Of a DNA stretch of 64,000 nt, positions 10,833 to 23,571 are shown one piece after another. Below the pieces are notes generated by a model. It was not told where the DNA came from. It did not search any database and was given only the letters and a program-made list of their open reading frames with translations. How positions within the stretch are numbered: the stretch's first letter is position 1; each line of letters begins with the position of its first letter. A program made the translations under genes and the position numbers. Source of the DNA: Lasiodiplodia sp. COLG20 (Eukaryota; Ascomycota; Dothideomycetes; Botryosphaeriales; Botryosphaeriaceae); assembly GCA_009801085.1 (NCBI GenBank), contig VNWV01000002.1, positions 1,116,001 through 1,180,000 on the forward strand, in the 5' to 3' direction.

Positions 10833-13800
10833 AGAGAATTATTCTCCTGCGCCCCTGTGTCCTTGTCTGACAGGGGAGAGGCGGCAGTGTAGAGCAGAAA
10901 CAAGGACTCAATAAGGATAGGGATAACGAATAGGATGGATTTGGACGTGCTGGGTACAGGGAGGATGGGGGCAGTGCAGATGCGGCTTGAGTAGTTGCAC
11001 ATTGATTCGTCGGCGGCGGACGGCGATGATGATATATATAGACATTGTTGTTTGAGCGGCTTTTTTTTGCGTATACTCCATCAGGGCATCGGCGGGATGG
11101 CCGGCACGCAGTAGCTGGCAGACACGTAGCGTAGCGTTTCCATGGGCCATGAGGTCGTTTCCTTGCCACGGAACATTGCGAGGCGTTCTCCGAATAGGTA
11201 GCTGTAGGTAGCTGTTCTTCTCCGGGGTTGCCATCACTTAGCGGGATTGGTTAAGACCGGCGCGAAGATGAACAGAACGTTTGGGCGTTCCAGAAAGCTG
11301 AAGAGGTTTCATCATGGTCTCTGAATGGCGTCCGGCGGTTCCGGTGTATGTTGGAGGTGGTTCGACCACCAAGAGGACCGACCGGCAGCGTCAGCCCTGC
11401 CTCAGCAGCAGCATGGACAGCCTGGCTGAACAATGATGCGGCTGACGGCTCTTCAATGCGGCGGGCCCCCCCACAGCAGGTCGCAAAAGAAATTGACCTT
11501 CCCAAACGTGTCTCGCCCAACGCACGGCACCCTGTTTGCAGCCGGAGCCCTATGTCTATAGTGTGAGACTTGCATCCTCGCCGCCCGGACATTTGCTTCA
11601 ACATCCTTCACCGGCGAGGGAGGGATAGAATCTTATGTAATCCACCGTGCGCACTCGGGTCCCTGGCCCCTGAGTGTCCGGTGTGGTGGTGAGCAAGGGC
11701 TCGCTCAGCATTTGATACCCGCACGCGCGCCGCGCCGGGATGCTCGCAGCGGTGGTCGGTCGCTTAGCACGCAGGCTCAGAGGGCGCGGTCGGGCTCGTA
11801 TCCCGTCTACCCGACCCCAGGCGGTTCCCATAGTTTGGGCGAGTGGCTTGCCCAAAATCCCATGGAAGCAATGGAAGCCCATGCAGGCCAGATCATTCGC
11901 GCAGCGCCGCGCTAAAAATATTGCGCAGCCGTTGCAGCGGCGTGCCAAACGGTACACAGGCACACGACTACGCGCCAGCTCGAGGATGACTCGGGGAGAC
12001 GGCTGCTCAACGGGCGACTGAGTCTGGCAGCGGTTTCATCGAACGACGCCAAGGCGCCCAGGCGCAACGATTCAACCGACGCAGTAGGCGCGGTGCGGTC
12101 ACGGGTGCGGCCACCGGGCAGCCCCTTGGCCTGGCGATATTGGAGCGTGCTGCAGCGGGCTTGGCGGGTCAGCAGGGCAGGCTGAGCGCTATATTTAGCG
12201 CGTTATCAGATTCTTGCGCGTGGCGATCGACTGTTAAGAAGCCGTGGCCGCCGCGGGCGCGCATGCACGCGCCGTCAATACTACCTGCTGGGCTCCGAGG
12301 GGGGATACGACGTTGCGCTGCTGCGCTCCCTCGCCGGGCGCGGGCAGCAAGCGTCGCCGCTGATTACCCGCCGGACTGAACGTCATCGCTCAGCCTTACG
12401 GACGGACGCCGGCCTGCCGAGGCGCGCCGCGAGGGCCAGCGCCCTAAGCTGCCCCGGCGCGCGCGCCAGCATCCAGCCCGCGTCGCAGCGCTGCACTCGG
12501 GGCTCTCGCTGTGCCGGCGACTCGACTCAGGCGCGCCCCCGGCCGCTTCGCTTCGCCCAGCGCCGCCCAGTTTCACGTCGCCGCCCGCTGCCGCCGCTCC
12601 ACCGCCGGTCTCTCGCATCGCGCGCGGTGGGGCCGGCGATCTGCCTTCGCTCCGCCTGGCGCTGGGCGCGGCCGTTTTGTTACTGACGCGACGTGAAAGT
12701 TATTGCAGTACGCGCGCAGGGGCCAGCAGCCAATATGCACGAATCGGGTGCGCCTCAGCGCGAGTGAGGGCGCGCAGGCCCGCCCGTCGCGCCGCCAGCT
12801 CATCCAGCAGCGCCCGGCGAGAGCAGGGCGCACGCCGCAGAGGCAGCAGCAGCAGGCGGCGGCGGCGCGTGGAGGCTGCTCAGCTCGCGGCCGGCGGGCA
12901 TCGCGGTCTAAATATAGCCGGCACTGCAGCTGCCGCACGCGATCTAGCGGACCTCCAGCGGACCCTGTGGCAGCTGCGCTCGATCCTCCGCCTTGCCCGT
13001 TGCGGCAGTCCCTCGCAGCCTGTCTCATTCGCTGCTCCCGATCGTGCTCAGCACAGCAGCGCTCGGGCGCCGGCGAATGTGGCGGTCTGCTTCATGCAAG
13101 CCATCCAGCGCCGGGGGCATCGAGGGCCAAGGGCAGCGCGCGCCGGGCAGCCAAGCGCACGCGCAGGCGGCCAACACCGCGCGCTCGCCCGTTTGGGCCG
13201 GCGCCCTGCTCGCCATTCGACGTCCGCCCGAAACGGACCGTGTGCCTGGATCCGTCTGGTGAGCTTAACACCCAAGCGTTACAGCGGGGGGCTATGCCAT
13301 CATACATGACACGACCGCATCTGATCACGTTCCCTGGCCAGCAACTCGTGGAGAAGGTTAACTAACGGGAGCTTGAGCACTTGCTGACTAGGCAATTTCA
13401 GCAGTAGCCGGTTCTATTTGTGGACATGCATGCCAGTCCCTGCGCTCGGCACCTCTCACTCAGTCTGATCACTGAGCTGCCATCATGGGCCGCCAGCGGA
13501 ACCTCGCACAAGCCATAAGAGTAGCCTGGTTCTCAGCTGTGCCCGGCGGACTCGCTGCAGGGAACCAACTCAGACGCTCGCTTTGGCTTTCCGCCGTCAC
13601 ATTCGTTAGCACGCCAACGGTGCATATCAGCCTTACCTCGTTCGCAGACCGCACCGTCGCTACACCTCACCTTCGCTCACCTGTCCTGCCTCCCGCCTGA
13701 GTAAGCCCTCGACACCGCGGTCAGCGCGACAGTACCATCACGGCGTCGCCGCTGCCCAGCTTCACGCCCGCCTGCACCCGCGCGGGGATTTGAAGGCCCG

Positions 13801-13883
13801 CAACCCCGCCTCGTGCCGCTGTCCCGAGGCGCAGAAAAACCCTCACGCTCCCCCTCGACCGTCCGCACGAAGCTCGAGTCGCA
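10833..13883. other. Intergenic region, no gene seen
   Basis: About 3 kb between transportin and the first Zn2Cys6 gene. The left part holds the transportin 3' region, with an AT-rich patch (about 11029-11041). From roughly 11900 to 13300 it is very GC-rich, with overlapping Arg/Ala/Pro-rich frames on both strands, which is a base-composition artefact. I see no RNA gene or mobile element. Confidence 0.45.
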
Positions 13884-15959
13884 ATGGCTGGCCCCGGTGG
13901 TGGTCCTTCGCGCCGCAGCCACACCAAGTCTCGGAAAGGCTGCAAGACCTGCAAGAAGCGGCACATTCGCTGCGACGAAACCTTCCCGCAATGGTACGCC
14001 TGCCCCTCCCCGCCGCTCGAGTGCCGCGAGCACGTCTGCTAACCCTCGTTCCAGTCGCAATTGCACCAAGCACCAGGTCCGTTGCGACTACAACGACAAC
14101 CCGGCCTCGGCCGCGCCAGACAGCCCCAAGGGACCGCAGCAGCCCAACCTTCTGTGGACCCCTGAGATCGAGGCGACAATCAACATCTGGCAGTCCACCG
14201 GCGAATTCCCCTTCCCGGAGCTCAACGTCTATCCTCAGCCGCAGTGGCGCAACTACTCCAAGACGGATCTCCGTCTGATTCACCATCTGTCGTCCATCTC
14301 CAACGAGATGTTCCGCGGCAGGACCTCCAAGCTCACCGTCTGGGCGGAGAACATGCCCAAGTAAGTGGGCCTGCTCCTTCACTAGCTGGAGCCGCCCTCG
14401 TATTCGCCAGTGCACTAGCTTACGGGCCTTGCAGGTTTTTGAGCATCGCGTCTTCATACCCTTTCGTCATGCACTCCATCCTGGCCTTCTCCGCTTCGCA
14501 CTTGGCCTGGATTTCGCAGTCCACCGAGACGCGGAATCTGGCCATTGCCCACGGTGGCATCGCGCTCAAGGGCCTCCACGAGGCCATTGGCAACTTCTCC
14601 AGGGCCAACTCCGACGCTGTGTTGGCTTCCTCGCTCCTCCTGTCATGGCAGGCCACGGACTGGTGAGTTCTTTTTTTTACCCCCCCGCGCAGAGGCGACC
14701 CCAGCAAGACTTTGGTGCTGACGATCTGTTTCAGGCGTGGATGGGCATCGCTCATGACTGGCATCAAGACGGTAGGACTTCCTCTTCTGCGACTCGGGCG
14801 CAGTGAAACCATACCGAGCGCATTTGGCCCGCTAACACTGGTTCCCACAGATTGTCAATGCTATGCAGCCTTGGAGACACGAGTCGGCATTTGCAGACTA
14901 CATCGCTGAGCAAGGAGCGACAGTTTCTCAGTCATTCATGAACTCGGCCGGTTCCTTTGTCGCGCCTGACACCCGCCGCGATCATCTCGCGACTCTGCAG
15001 TTGGTTCACAGCAACATCCAGCGGTTACAACCCTACTTGGCGAACTACGACCAGGAGTGCAAGTGGTTGGAGCAGCTGAAGGGCTACATCGAGCGCCTGA
15101 GAATATCGAACCCGCCGCAGACGCCAGAGGATCAGTTCCAGCAGCTTTACGCTCTAAGAAAGTGGCTTTTCTGGGTGCCTATCTCTCTGTTGTCTGCTAG
15201 GAGTGGGGACATCAACGTTCTGCTTGTGCTCTCGTTCTTCTACGCCGCTGCGGTCGCGATCGAGCCGATTTTCCCGGACATTGGTGCGGCTTTCTGCGCG
15301 GACAACGCCCTTTTGCCCTTGGAGGAGATTATTCGCTACGTGAATACCTTGCAAGCAACCCAGGGCTACGCACAGGCTGTGCAGACCGCCGTCTACTTGA
15401 TGGATTTCCCCAGGGATACCGCCTCATCGTATCGGACGCGTCGGGAATGGTCTCGCCAGCAGACGGACGATCTGCAGATCAAGCAAGATCCTTACGGTCT
15501 GGACACCCTCAACCTCGACCTCGAGACGCAGATTCAGGAGTACGGCTATGGGCAGAGCCTGAGCCCCGCCTTCGCTCCTTCTCCTCTTCACGTGCAAGCT
15601 CCTGGAATCATGGAGGCTCGGTCGCCGTACTTGGAGGTCCCTAGGTCCGCGATAGATTACAGGCCGAGTAGCGCCTACTCGTCGCCGCTCGGATCGCCAG
15701 CAGCCCCGCCCATCAGCTATGCGCACGAAGACAATATGTTTAATTTTGGTGGTGGGATGGGACTTGGATATACCGGCGGGTTCGTGGCCACTCCGACGGT
15801 ATGGACCTAGAGACAAAAGGACGAGGCTGAATCGAATTCGTTTCTTCCAGGGATCAGTCTCACCAGCATCACCACCAACACCACCACTCTCAGCCTACAA
15901 TTAAGTTCGACACCCACGACTCGAACTTCAAAGGCAAAGGCCGAGGAGATACGATGTGA
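13884..15959 (+). CDS. Zn2Cys6 transcription factor (UPC2-like type)
   Basis: Nuclear DNA-binding regulator; targets unknown. Exons: 13884-13993, 14055-14360, 14435-14662, 14735-14771, 14851-15798 and 15858-15959, giving 576 residues. The first intron falls inside the zinc cluster; joining gives CKTC..C..C..C..C with spacing C-x2-C-x6-C-x6-C-x2-C-x6-C (about residues 19-46), preceded by the basic SRRSHTKSRKG, as in sterol-regulator-like (UPC2-type) fungal factors. The middle region (VMHSILAFSASHLAW; MTGIKT) matches that group. The fifth exon could end at a stop at 15808-15810, but a GT-AG intron (15799-15857) leads to a His/Gln-rich exon ending KFDTHDSNFKGKGRGDTM, which I think is the true C-terminus. 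No neighbour hints at its pathway. Confidence 0.85.
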
Positions 15960-17340
15960 GAGCACACAGAGCGTCGCAAACCAACCCTCGACGATCACAA
16001 GCTCAAACATCGTCAACGCAGTCAACCGCCCTCATGGCGCACGGCCACCACGCACCACCGGGCGAGCCAGCGCGTGTCTACGATCATCTCACCGCTTTTA
16101 CGACATGACGATCATGCTTGCAGTCTCATAAGTCGCATTTGCACCTGGACGAGCTCCTGATTCGACCTCGAGTGTCCGCACCATCGGATGGATCGAAGGA
16201 ATCCTGCGAAACGGCGAACGCAACGCCGACGGACATCATCGACCATGCAACCATTTTCATTTTCTAGCGAGCGAAGCGAAGCACACATATTTGCATTTTT
16301 GGGCATTTGGCGAAAGTTTTGGCGTAGGGAATAATGGCATCCGTTTTCCAAAGTTGGAGCCGCGCAAAAAGGCGCAGGCCCGGGGAACAGCGCGCAGGTT
16401 GGGCACGCATGGCGAGTGTTTCAGTTTCTGTTTTCAGACTTGCATAGCTGCGGCGCTATCGGGAGCTCAGAAGAAGGGTTGATTTCTCACTACCGAATGT
16501 CTATTTCCCACGAGTCCGCAGGGGACGGAGGGCGAGGTACCTTGTCGAGATAGGGCTAGGAGAGAGCCGAAGCCACGAGCTTTGGCAATGTCAATATCGA
16601 ATTCTCAAGGATAACCTTAAGTCGTCTGTACTAGTGTGATTTGCATTGACACGGTTAGGGCGCTCACAGACAGGTCGGGCTAGTAGGCAGTGTCGAAGAG
16701 GCCACGCGTCACCAATCAGAGGCCGGCGTGGAGAAGCCCCAAGCCCAAAGCAGCCGTGGTCGCGACGATTGCTGGCAACGCGGTAGGAGAAAATAGACTT
16801 TGGGCTAAGATGCTCTGGAAAGTTCGGCGTGCAGCACCACTGGTAGGTGGTTGCGCGACAGCCGGGCGGCGCACATGGGCAGCACCGGTGGGAGAGTGCG
16901 CGCGCACACATGCTTTGAGCAAAACAAAAGCCGCGCGCGGGACAGCACATGCAGACGACTTAAGCTCAGCCCGCAGCGCAAGGAACCCAAGCACAACCGG
17001 CTCGCCATGTGGTCGCAGTGTCGCGCTGCCCACTCACACGCCGCCAGGCCCCCGCCGGCCCGGTATGCGCATCAGCATCTTCGTCTCACCACCTGCCGTG
17101 CGATGACGGGCAGCTGCCACGAAGACGGCCACGGCTGCTCGCCCTTACAGCGCACGCGACGTGACACGGCAGCCGCCGCCAGCATCCTTCGTGTCTCGTC
17201 GGGAGAGTAGCCTGAGGCAGACAAGATCTGCCCGCGGACCAGTCGATCAACCCGTCGGCTGTGGATGGTGCGGGTCGGATCAGTCAACAAACGAGGAGCG
17301 GCGGCGGAGATGTGGGACAAAGCGAGAGCGAGCAGAGCGG

Positions 17341-17372
17341 AGCGGCAGCAGCAGCAGCAGCAAGAGCAGCGG
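17341..17372. repeat. AGC trinucleotide microsatellite
   Basis: A short run of AGC units with interruptions, lying outside any called gene. It may be length-variable between strains. Confidence 0.6.
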
Positions 17373-20300
17373 CGATGGCAACGGGAGCCACTGACGAGCA
17401 AGTTTAGTCACCATCGCGCGACCTCTCCCACTCCTTGAGGATGCCCAGCAACGCCGCTTCGCTAGCGCAAGGCAAAAGCTGCCAGTTACACAACGCCCCC
17501 CCTCAAAACAAGGTGCGGCTTGGTCACGCTGGGCCGATACCCGCCGCAAGGCACTCCGGTTTGGGGCCTACCGTGTGGCCGTTTCAGCTGCAGGCAAAGA
17601 TGGGCTGATGACAGGCCGTTGGCAGAGAGAAGTCAGGTACGTCAAGCGTGCTGCAATCGCCAGGTCCTTCCCGAACAGGAAGGCTGGGACGATTGTTCGA
17701 CAGGGTTCCCAAAACGCGGCTCAGCGCCCAAAATTAGCGAGCAGACGTGGTGAAATGGGGGGCCAGCGGTATGAAGTCAGCGGCGCTGCGGGAGGCAGAT
17801 GAGCACTGCCGCCAGCTGCCGCCGCTACGTTTGGAGAGAGCTCCGGCGGCGCTGGAGCACTGGAGCGCAGCACTCTCGAAAGTCGCACCATGCCGTTGTA
17901 CCCGGCAAACATGCTTGCACCGGCCGTCGATCATACTGCTACCTCGCCGCCCAGGCATGTTGTTGCAGTCTGTTTTTCTCACGCAACGCGGGCTGCGCCT
18001 CGCCGCTTATTAGCCTGGCCTTAATGCTCCGCCACACACAGGCCACCGCGCTGGGACCGAGGCGCCGGGGCCACTGATGGTCAATCATCCCGGGCAGAAA
18101 AAAAATGGTCGTTGGGGATGGTGGTGTGCCTGGGGCACTTGGCGGCCAACCACTGAGCGTCGTCGGAGGCGCGCTACCCTGTTCAGCAGGCAGCCGACCG
18201 GCGCCCGGGCCTCTTCTCGCGCAAGAGCGGGCTGCTCCGGGCGGAGACGGTGGCCCCCCGGCGCAACCCTGCCCTTGCCGCGGTCTCCCTGTTGCCCGGT
18301 ACGGGCGTAGTGCATCGCCGTAACGAAACGTCGTGAAATGAAAAGGGAAAAAAACCGTGAAGCGCTCACGGACCGCACGCCGCGGCACAGCCTCAACACC
18401 AGAGCGGGCACCTCACGATGCCTTAAACGGGTAAGCGATCCACCCCCATCACCGCCTTTCAGCCCTCTGCCCCGCGGCGCTCCCGGAGCACTGCCTCGGC
18501 ATTTTGCGGGACTTCTGTTTCGGTCCGAGCAATCCTGTCCCGTCCGCTTGCTGCGAGCATCCCGCCAGCGCTGCCCGCGACGCCGCACACCACCCACGCG
18601 CTGCCCCATGCGCGCAACGGCCCTCAGCAGCGCCAGCCCCGCGGAAAAGCGTCGAATCGATAATGGTGTTTCTCTGGTCCGGAGCACGCGTAGTAGGCGC
18701 CTAGCGCGCTGGCGTCTCATGGCGCAAGTGATCACCACGGTGCGGTCGGACTCGCGTTGACCTCGTCTCCAGACATTGATCAATCAGCGGCACGGAAATT
18801 GGCCGGCTGTCTGTCTCTGACCCTCGCTCCCGCGCACAAGCATTTTCGCTCTCCGCCCTGCCCCCCGAAGCGAGGATTTCTCCGTGTGTGCGCGGGCACA
18901 GTCGTGCCGATCCTTCAGCCCTGTGCCGGCTTTTCTCGACACTCCCCAAAGGCTCCGTGCTGGCCTCTGCCGCCCGACGACCTCACCTGAGACCTCCGCG
19001 AGTCAAATGGCCGACCGAGTCGAACCCGCCCGCTCATCAGGCGCCGCCCGACGCCGACGAGCAATCGTCTTTGCATGCCCGCCGTCGCCCTACCGTCCAC
19101 TCCACCGCCGCACGCCCGCATCGCGCATCCCGCGCTTGCCCTACCGTATCCCACCGGCTACTCCCACCGGACGCTCTAGCATCCGCGCTACCAAAGGCCT
19201 CTCGTACTCACCCATCTGTGTCCATCCCCCCCTTGGGAGGTGATGAGCGCACATCACCCTCACGTCCTCAACACACGCTCCACGCCCCCTTTGCCCTACA
19301 GCCCTGTCGTATCGACGGCCGTAGGCTCTGCCCTACCGTATCCCCGATCTCGCGCCGCCCTCCCACTGACCAGGGGACGGGGCGTGTCGGGCGGCAGATG
19401 GATCCCATTCGCGTGGCAGTGCCGCCCCCTCGTCCTGCTTTCCGCAGCACTCGCCCCGGCCGAAAGGGGGAATTCCAGTTCTGGCAGAGGCATCCGCGGC
19501 CACGGGCTCGCCGGCGGTGATGGTGGAGACCGTGGCCGCTGCGGCGGGACGCATTTGGAACTGGGCTGTGGGTGAAACGGAGAAGATCGCGGAGTGCGTC
19601 CCCATTCCACCTCAACAACGGCGGCCCCATGGTGGCTTCTGGCAAGGCTCGTCGAAGCGTGCCTCCCCCTTCCTTCCTTGGCCCTCCGGTCAGAGATGAG
19701 CCGGCCCGGAAGAATCTCCGTCTCCGGACGCTGCGGGCTCGCATTGCGGTGGCCGTCGCAGCGCCGTCCTCCAGCCCGCTTCGCTGCTAAATTCGGCGCT
19801 TTTCGCTGCTGCTGCTCCTCCATGCTGATCCCCACCTCCTCCCCCTACCAGTGCGGCCAGGCTATGTTACAGCGTGCACCCCTGCAAGACCACGTGCATG
19901 GACTGGAATTTTTCTGTGCCTTCGCTCTCGCCTTAGCGACGGCCGAGAAGGCCCACCAGACGACGGCATGATGGAACATGATGGATGCCTCCCTACTTTT
20001 CATCCTTACTCATGCCCGGCAGGACGGGCGGGTATCCGCGGTGCTGGCAGCAACAAAATTAGAACAAGCACACACCACCGGCATCTAGCGCGAAGTGAGG
20101 GGATGGCGAACCCACATCTCATAACTCTTGCATCTCGTCACCTCTAAAATTGGGCAATCTTGCACTTCACCGGCGTGGGGACAAGTGCATTTGAAATTTT
20201 GGCCCGACGCTCATGCCTGGGGAGATCCGCTTAGCCTCTCAGCACTAGGGCCGATTGCCTGTGGAAAGGCCAGAGCCCGTGGATTGCGCTTCTGCCAACA

Positions 20301-22318
20301 CCACCGCGCAGATACCAGGAACTACCGTCGACAGCGCTGCACTCGGCACTCGGACGGCACTCGGGGGCTTGCGATGGTGCTGCCAATCCAATAGATCATG
20401 GCAACTCCATCTAGCTGCGCAAGGCGTGCAACTGCTAGGTTATCGGCAAATGATTTGGATCAGCTCAGGTGCACGGCAAATACCTCTGGCAAGCGCCGCC
20501 AGAACCACTATCACGCGCATCGCCGCCAAAAGCAAAGACGTTCTGAAGAGACGAGTCTTGAGACAGGGAAATTTGGCGTAGGCAGAAGCCGCGAACGCGG
20601 GGGAGCAGAAATTGGCGTGCGGGAGGGCCAGCTATTTCGCAATGTCGACACTGGCTGGCCACCTTGAAACAACAGGTAGCAGACGGCGCCGCCGGAATGC
20701 ATGCTCATCATGCGCCGCAGTCCAGCAGTGCCCTCACAGCCCTGCCGCATGTCCCGTGTGTCTCGCCCCTCGTCACCGATCCCTCATCACCGCCCGCAGC
20801 GAGAGCCAGTGCTTCCCACGCGCCCCTTCCTCAGCCTGCACCACCTCTCTTAGGGCTCCGGCGAGCTAGCTAGCCCTACTGTCACCGCTCACTGCCGGCG
20901 ACGCCCATATCGGCGCCGTTCGCTCTGGTGCCACTCTCTCACACACGCCGCAATCTGCCCGCGTGCGTCTGCTCCTACCCCTCTTTCTGCAGACTGCTGC
21001 CCATGCACTGCAGCGCACAGAGTCGAGGATCCGACTGCTCGTTCCACAGCATTGACTGCTCGACTCAGTCTTTGCTGTGTCAATCGCAGGCGAGAGCACT
21101 GGCATGAGTCGGCCAGAGACGGGTCACGGACTCTCGAGAGACACTGCCACCCAGTATTGATGAGCGATACCCCTCTATTTCCCCACTGCGCACTCCACCC
21201 TCTGAGAAAATGAAGCGGACAGCCAGCGAAAAACGCCGCCCGTTAATCCGGGTATTCCGAAGGGCGCACCGCCCCGTCCGCTCCATCCGCCCCCTCCGCC
21301 CGCAGTCATCCAACGGTGGGCGGTGCGGCAGTTGCAGTACGGGGGGCGCTTTTTGCCCAACCGGGACTAATCGTCATGGTGGGTTGCTAGTGCCTGAGTC
21401 GCTCACTCGGCCAATATAGGCCGATTAGCTTTCGCGAATGACTTGTGTAGTGTACTGCGACAGTCTCTGGCCAAGCCCCCGAGAAACAGGTGAAGTCGCA
21501 AAGGCCAAAAAAAATAGGAACCCGCGCACGTCCTCCCTAGGGCAGAGATCAGAAAGGGGAAAGAGAAAGAGAAGGAGCCAGCTGGTGGTAAAAGAACCGA
21601 CAGGGCTAAGCGACAAGCGAGAGACAGGGAGAGAGAATTGAGTGATCAAGCACGATCCAAAAAGTACCCCAGCACAAGGGCCAAGAACGCCGGGCTGGGG
21701 TTCGTCACATCCGCCCGCTCATCACTGTTGAAGCTAGTGCTGTTGCTGCCGCTGCTGCTGGTGATGGTGCTCAGTGGCCGTTGGGCGTGTGGCTGACGCC
21801 CGCTAATCACCGTCCTTCCTTTATTGCGACGGAGGCTTGTTTGAGGAGATATTGCCATGGTTCGACTGTCGATTAATTGCCTGACTGAATTGATTGCACT
21901 GGCTCTTTTTCTTAGCAACGTGTGGTGCCAGACGCCAGCGGGAATAGCCATGGGGGCGGTCATGGCGGCGATAGCCATCGCCTTCTAGCGCCGACGGCTA
22001 TTTCGCCTTCCCATCAACCACACCCTGTCCCTGCCCAGCCATGACGAGCTTCTACTACTAGCAAGCAACCCCCCTCGAGCATATGCGCTCTAGTCTGCCT
22101 GCAGGGCGCGCGGGACGGCGCTGGGTTGATCTAGATCTGCCGCAGACTAAAACGCGGCTTCTCTACACTGGACATGAGGCGCGCTCGCGCGCGTGCGATT
22201 CACGATGTGCAAATGGCCTCTTCCTTAGGTAGCACGACGAACAGACCTGACGAGACAAGACCCATGTGTAAGTCGGAGTACCGCCGTTTCGCCTTGTCTT
22301 GCGCACAGTGCCCGCCCG

Positions 22319-22334
22319 AAAAAAAAAAAAAAAG
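22319..22334 (+). repeat. Poly(A) tract
   Basis: A sixteen-base A run in the gene-free region. It is not linked to a gene end that I can identify. Confidence 0.8.
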
Positions 22335-23571
22335 CACTGGCCTCTGCCTGCAGAGCATCGATGCCCTCACCCGCTCCTCAAGTCATGCTGCACCCTGCTT
22401 TCGCCATCGAGTGTTCCAAGACCGCGACACGCACCCTGTCTTGCCGCGGGATGCCCCCCACCCATCTTCCCTCATGATGCCCTGACGCATTGCCATCCCA
22501 TTACTCCTACCTACAAGGCACAGACGCAGCAACCATTATTTCGAAGATGCCAGATAGCGACGACGCCACTTTTTTTTACGTCCTCCTTCTCGGTCTCACA
22601 ACCTCGCGCTATTGCGGGCGAGTCATTCCCTCTTTCCTCCAAACGAGCGCCTGACTATCAGCTCCTTTGCGCAACGCAAGGCTCAGCCCTTTACGCACGA
22701 ATCCCTCGTCACGCACCTTTTTTCCCTCTCTCCCCCCTTCCCTCGTCTTCCTGCGGGCGGGTCAACTTGAAGCAGCGGTTCGCACAAGCAGATAGAGCCC
22801 CGCTGCCAGGGGCCCCTCCCAGCGGAACGTACCTTCCGCTTCCATCAGTCCGCTCCGGCCGGGGCATAAGGTGTCAGGTTGCGTCCGGCAGCCTTATGAG
22901 AACCCCACACTGCAGTGCCGATGGATATTGCAGCCGAAAGCTGGCGCGAAGAATAATAGCCTTAGAACAAGGGGCTGCTATGCCTCGGCGATATTTTTGA
23001 AGGAACAGCATATGTGTGCAGTGAGCTATTGTCCAGACAATTGCTTCAATCACACATGACATGAGCTAGAAGCAAACAATTAATGCTAGCCTTCGGCTAT
23101 ATAGCTCCTCTACATAAAGCATGATGAATCACCTACGTACAAAGCAAATTGGACCGCAATGGAACAATATACTTGCCCTGCTGATTAGTTCCATGTTTGT
23201 GTGCATGTTGACCACGTGAGCAGTGGGTTAAAGTGGCATGCACGTCTCGATGGATGACTCAAATGCTGACGTAAGTAAAGCGTCAAGATTCACAGTTGCG
23301 TCTGGATATCTGCTTCATCTGCTCACGTGAACACTGGAACATCACGTAGAATACAAGAGTGCGATCTGATTCAGCGGCTGAGCAAAGGTTGGATGAGTCA
23401 TGGGTCACGAAGAACACTTTGATAGGGTAAGAGCTTTTCAATTTGTTTCTGTGCTATGAGTGATGATAGGTGTTTCTGTTACGAGTGATGATAGAAGCAA
23501 CGCTGCAAGACTTCATGAATGCATAGGAGCCAGTTTCAAACACATCCCCACCATGAATCCATCACCATTTT

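Larger units (their letters stand above)
15960..23571. other. Long gene-free region (7.6 kb)
   Basis: I found no recognisable protein, RNA gene or transposon in this stretch. Open frames are long only because the DNA is GC-rich; they are low-complexity and overlap on both strands. Visible structure: AGC/GCA runs near 17341-17370, the 15-mer gccctaccgtatccc present at about 19137 and 19331, an A run at 22319-22334, and a compositional shift to lower GC after about 22900. A 110-residue ATG frame on the minus strand (21978-21646) is the only one with mixed composition, and I do not call it. The region may carry the regulatory DNA of the flanking genes or a non-coding transcript. Confidence 0.4.

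Noticed and set aside
18888..19520. 210-codon plus-strand frame in the GC-rich gap
   Set aside because: Composition is Arg/Pro/Ala/Ser-rich with equally long frames on the other strand; no domain, no plausible start context.
21646..21978. 110-codon minus-strand ATG frame
   Set aside because: Mixed composition but no recognisable domain, homologue pattern or flanking splice signals; too weak to call.
22299..23000. 233-codon plus-strand frame
   Set aside because: Begins around a poly(A) tract that encodes Lys by chance; rest is low-complexity and unlike any protein.
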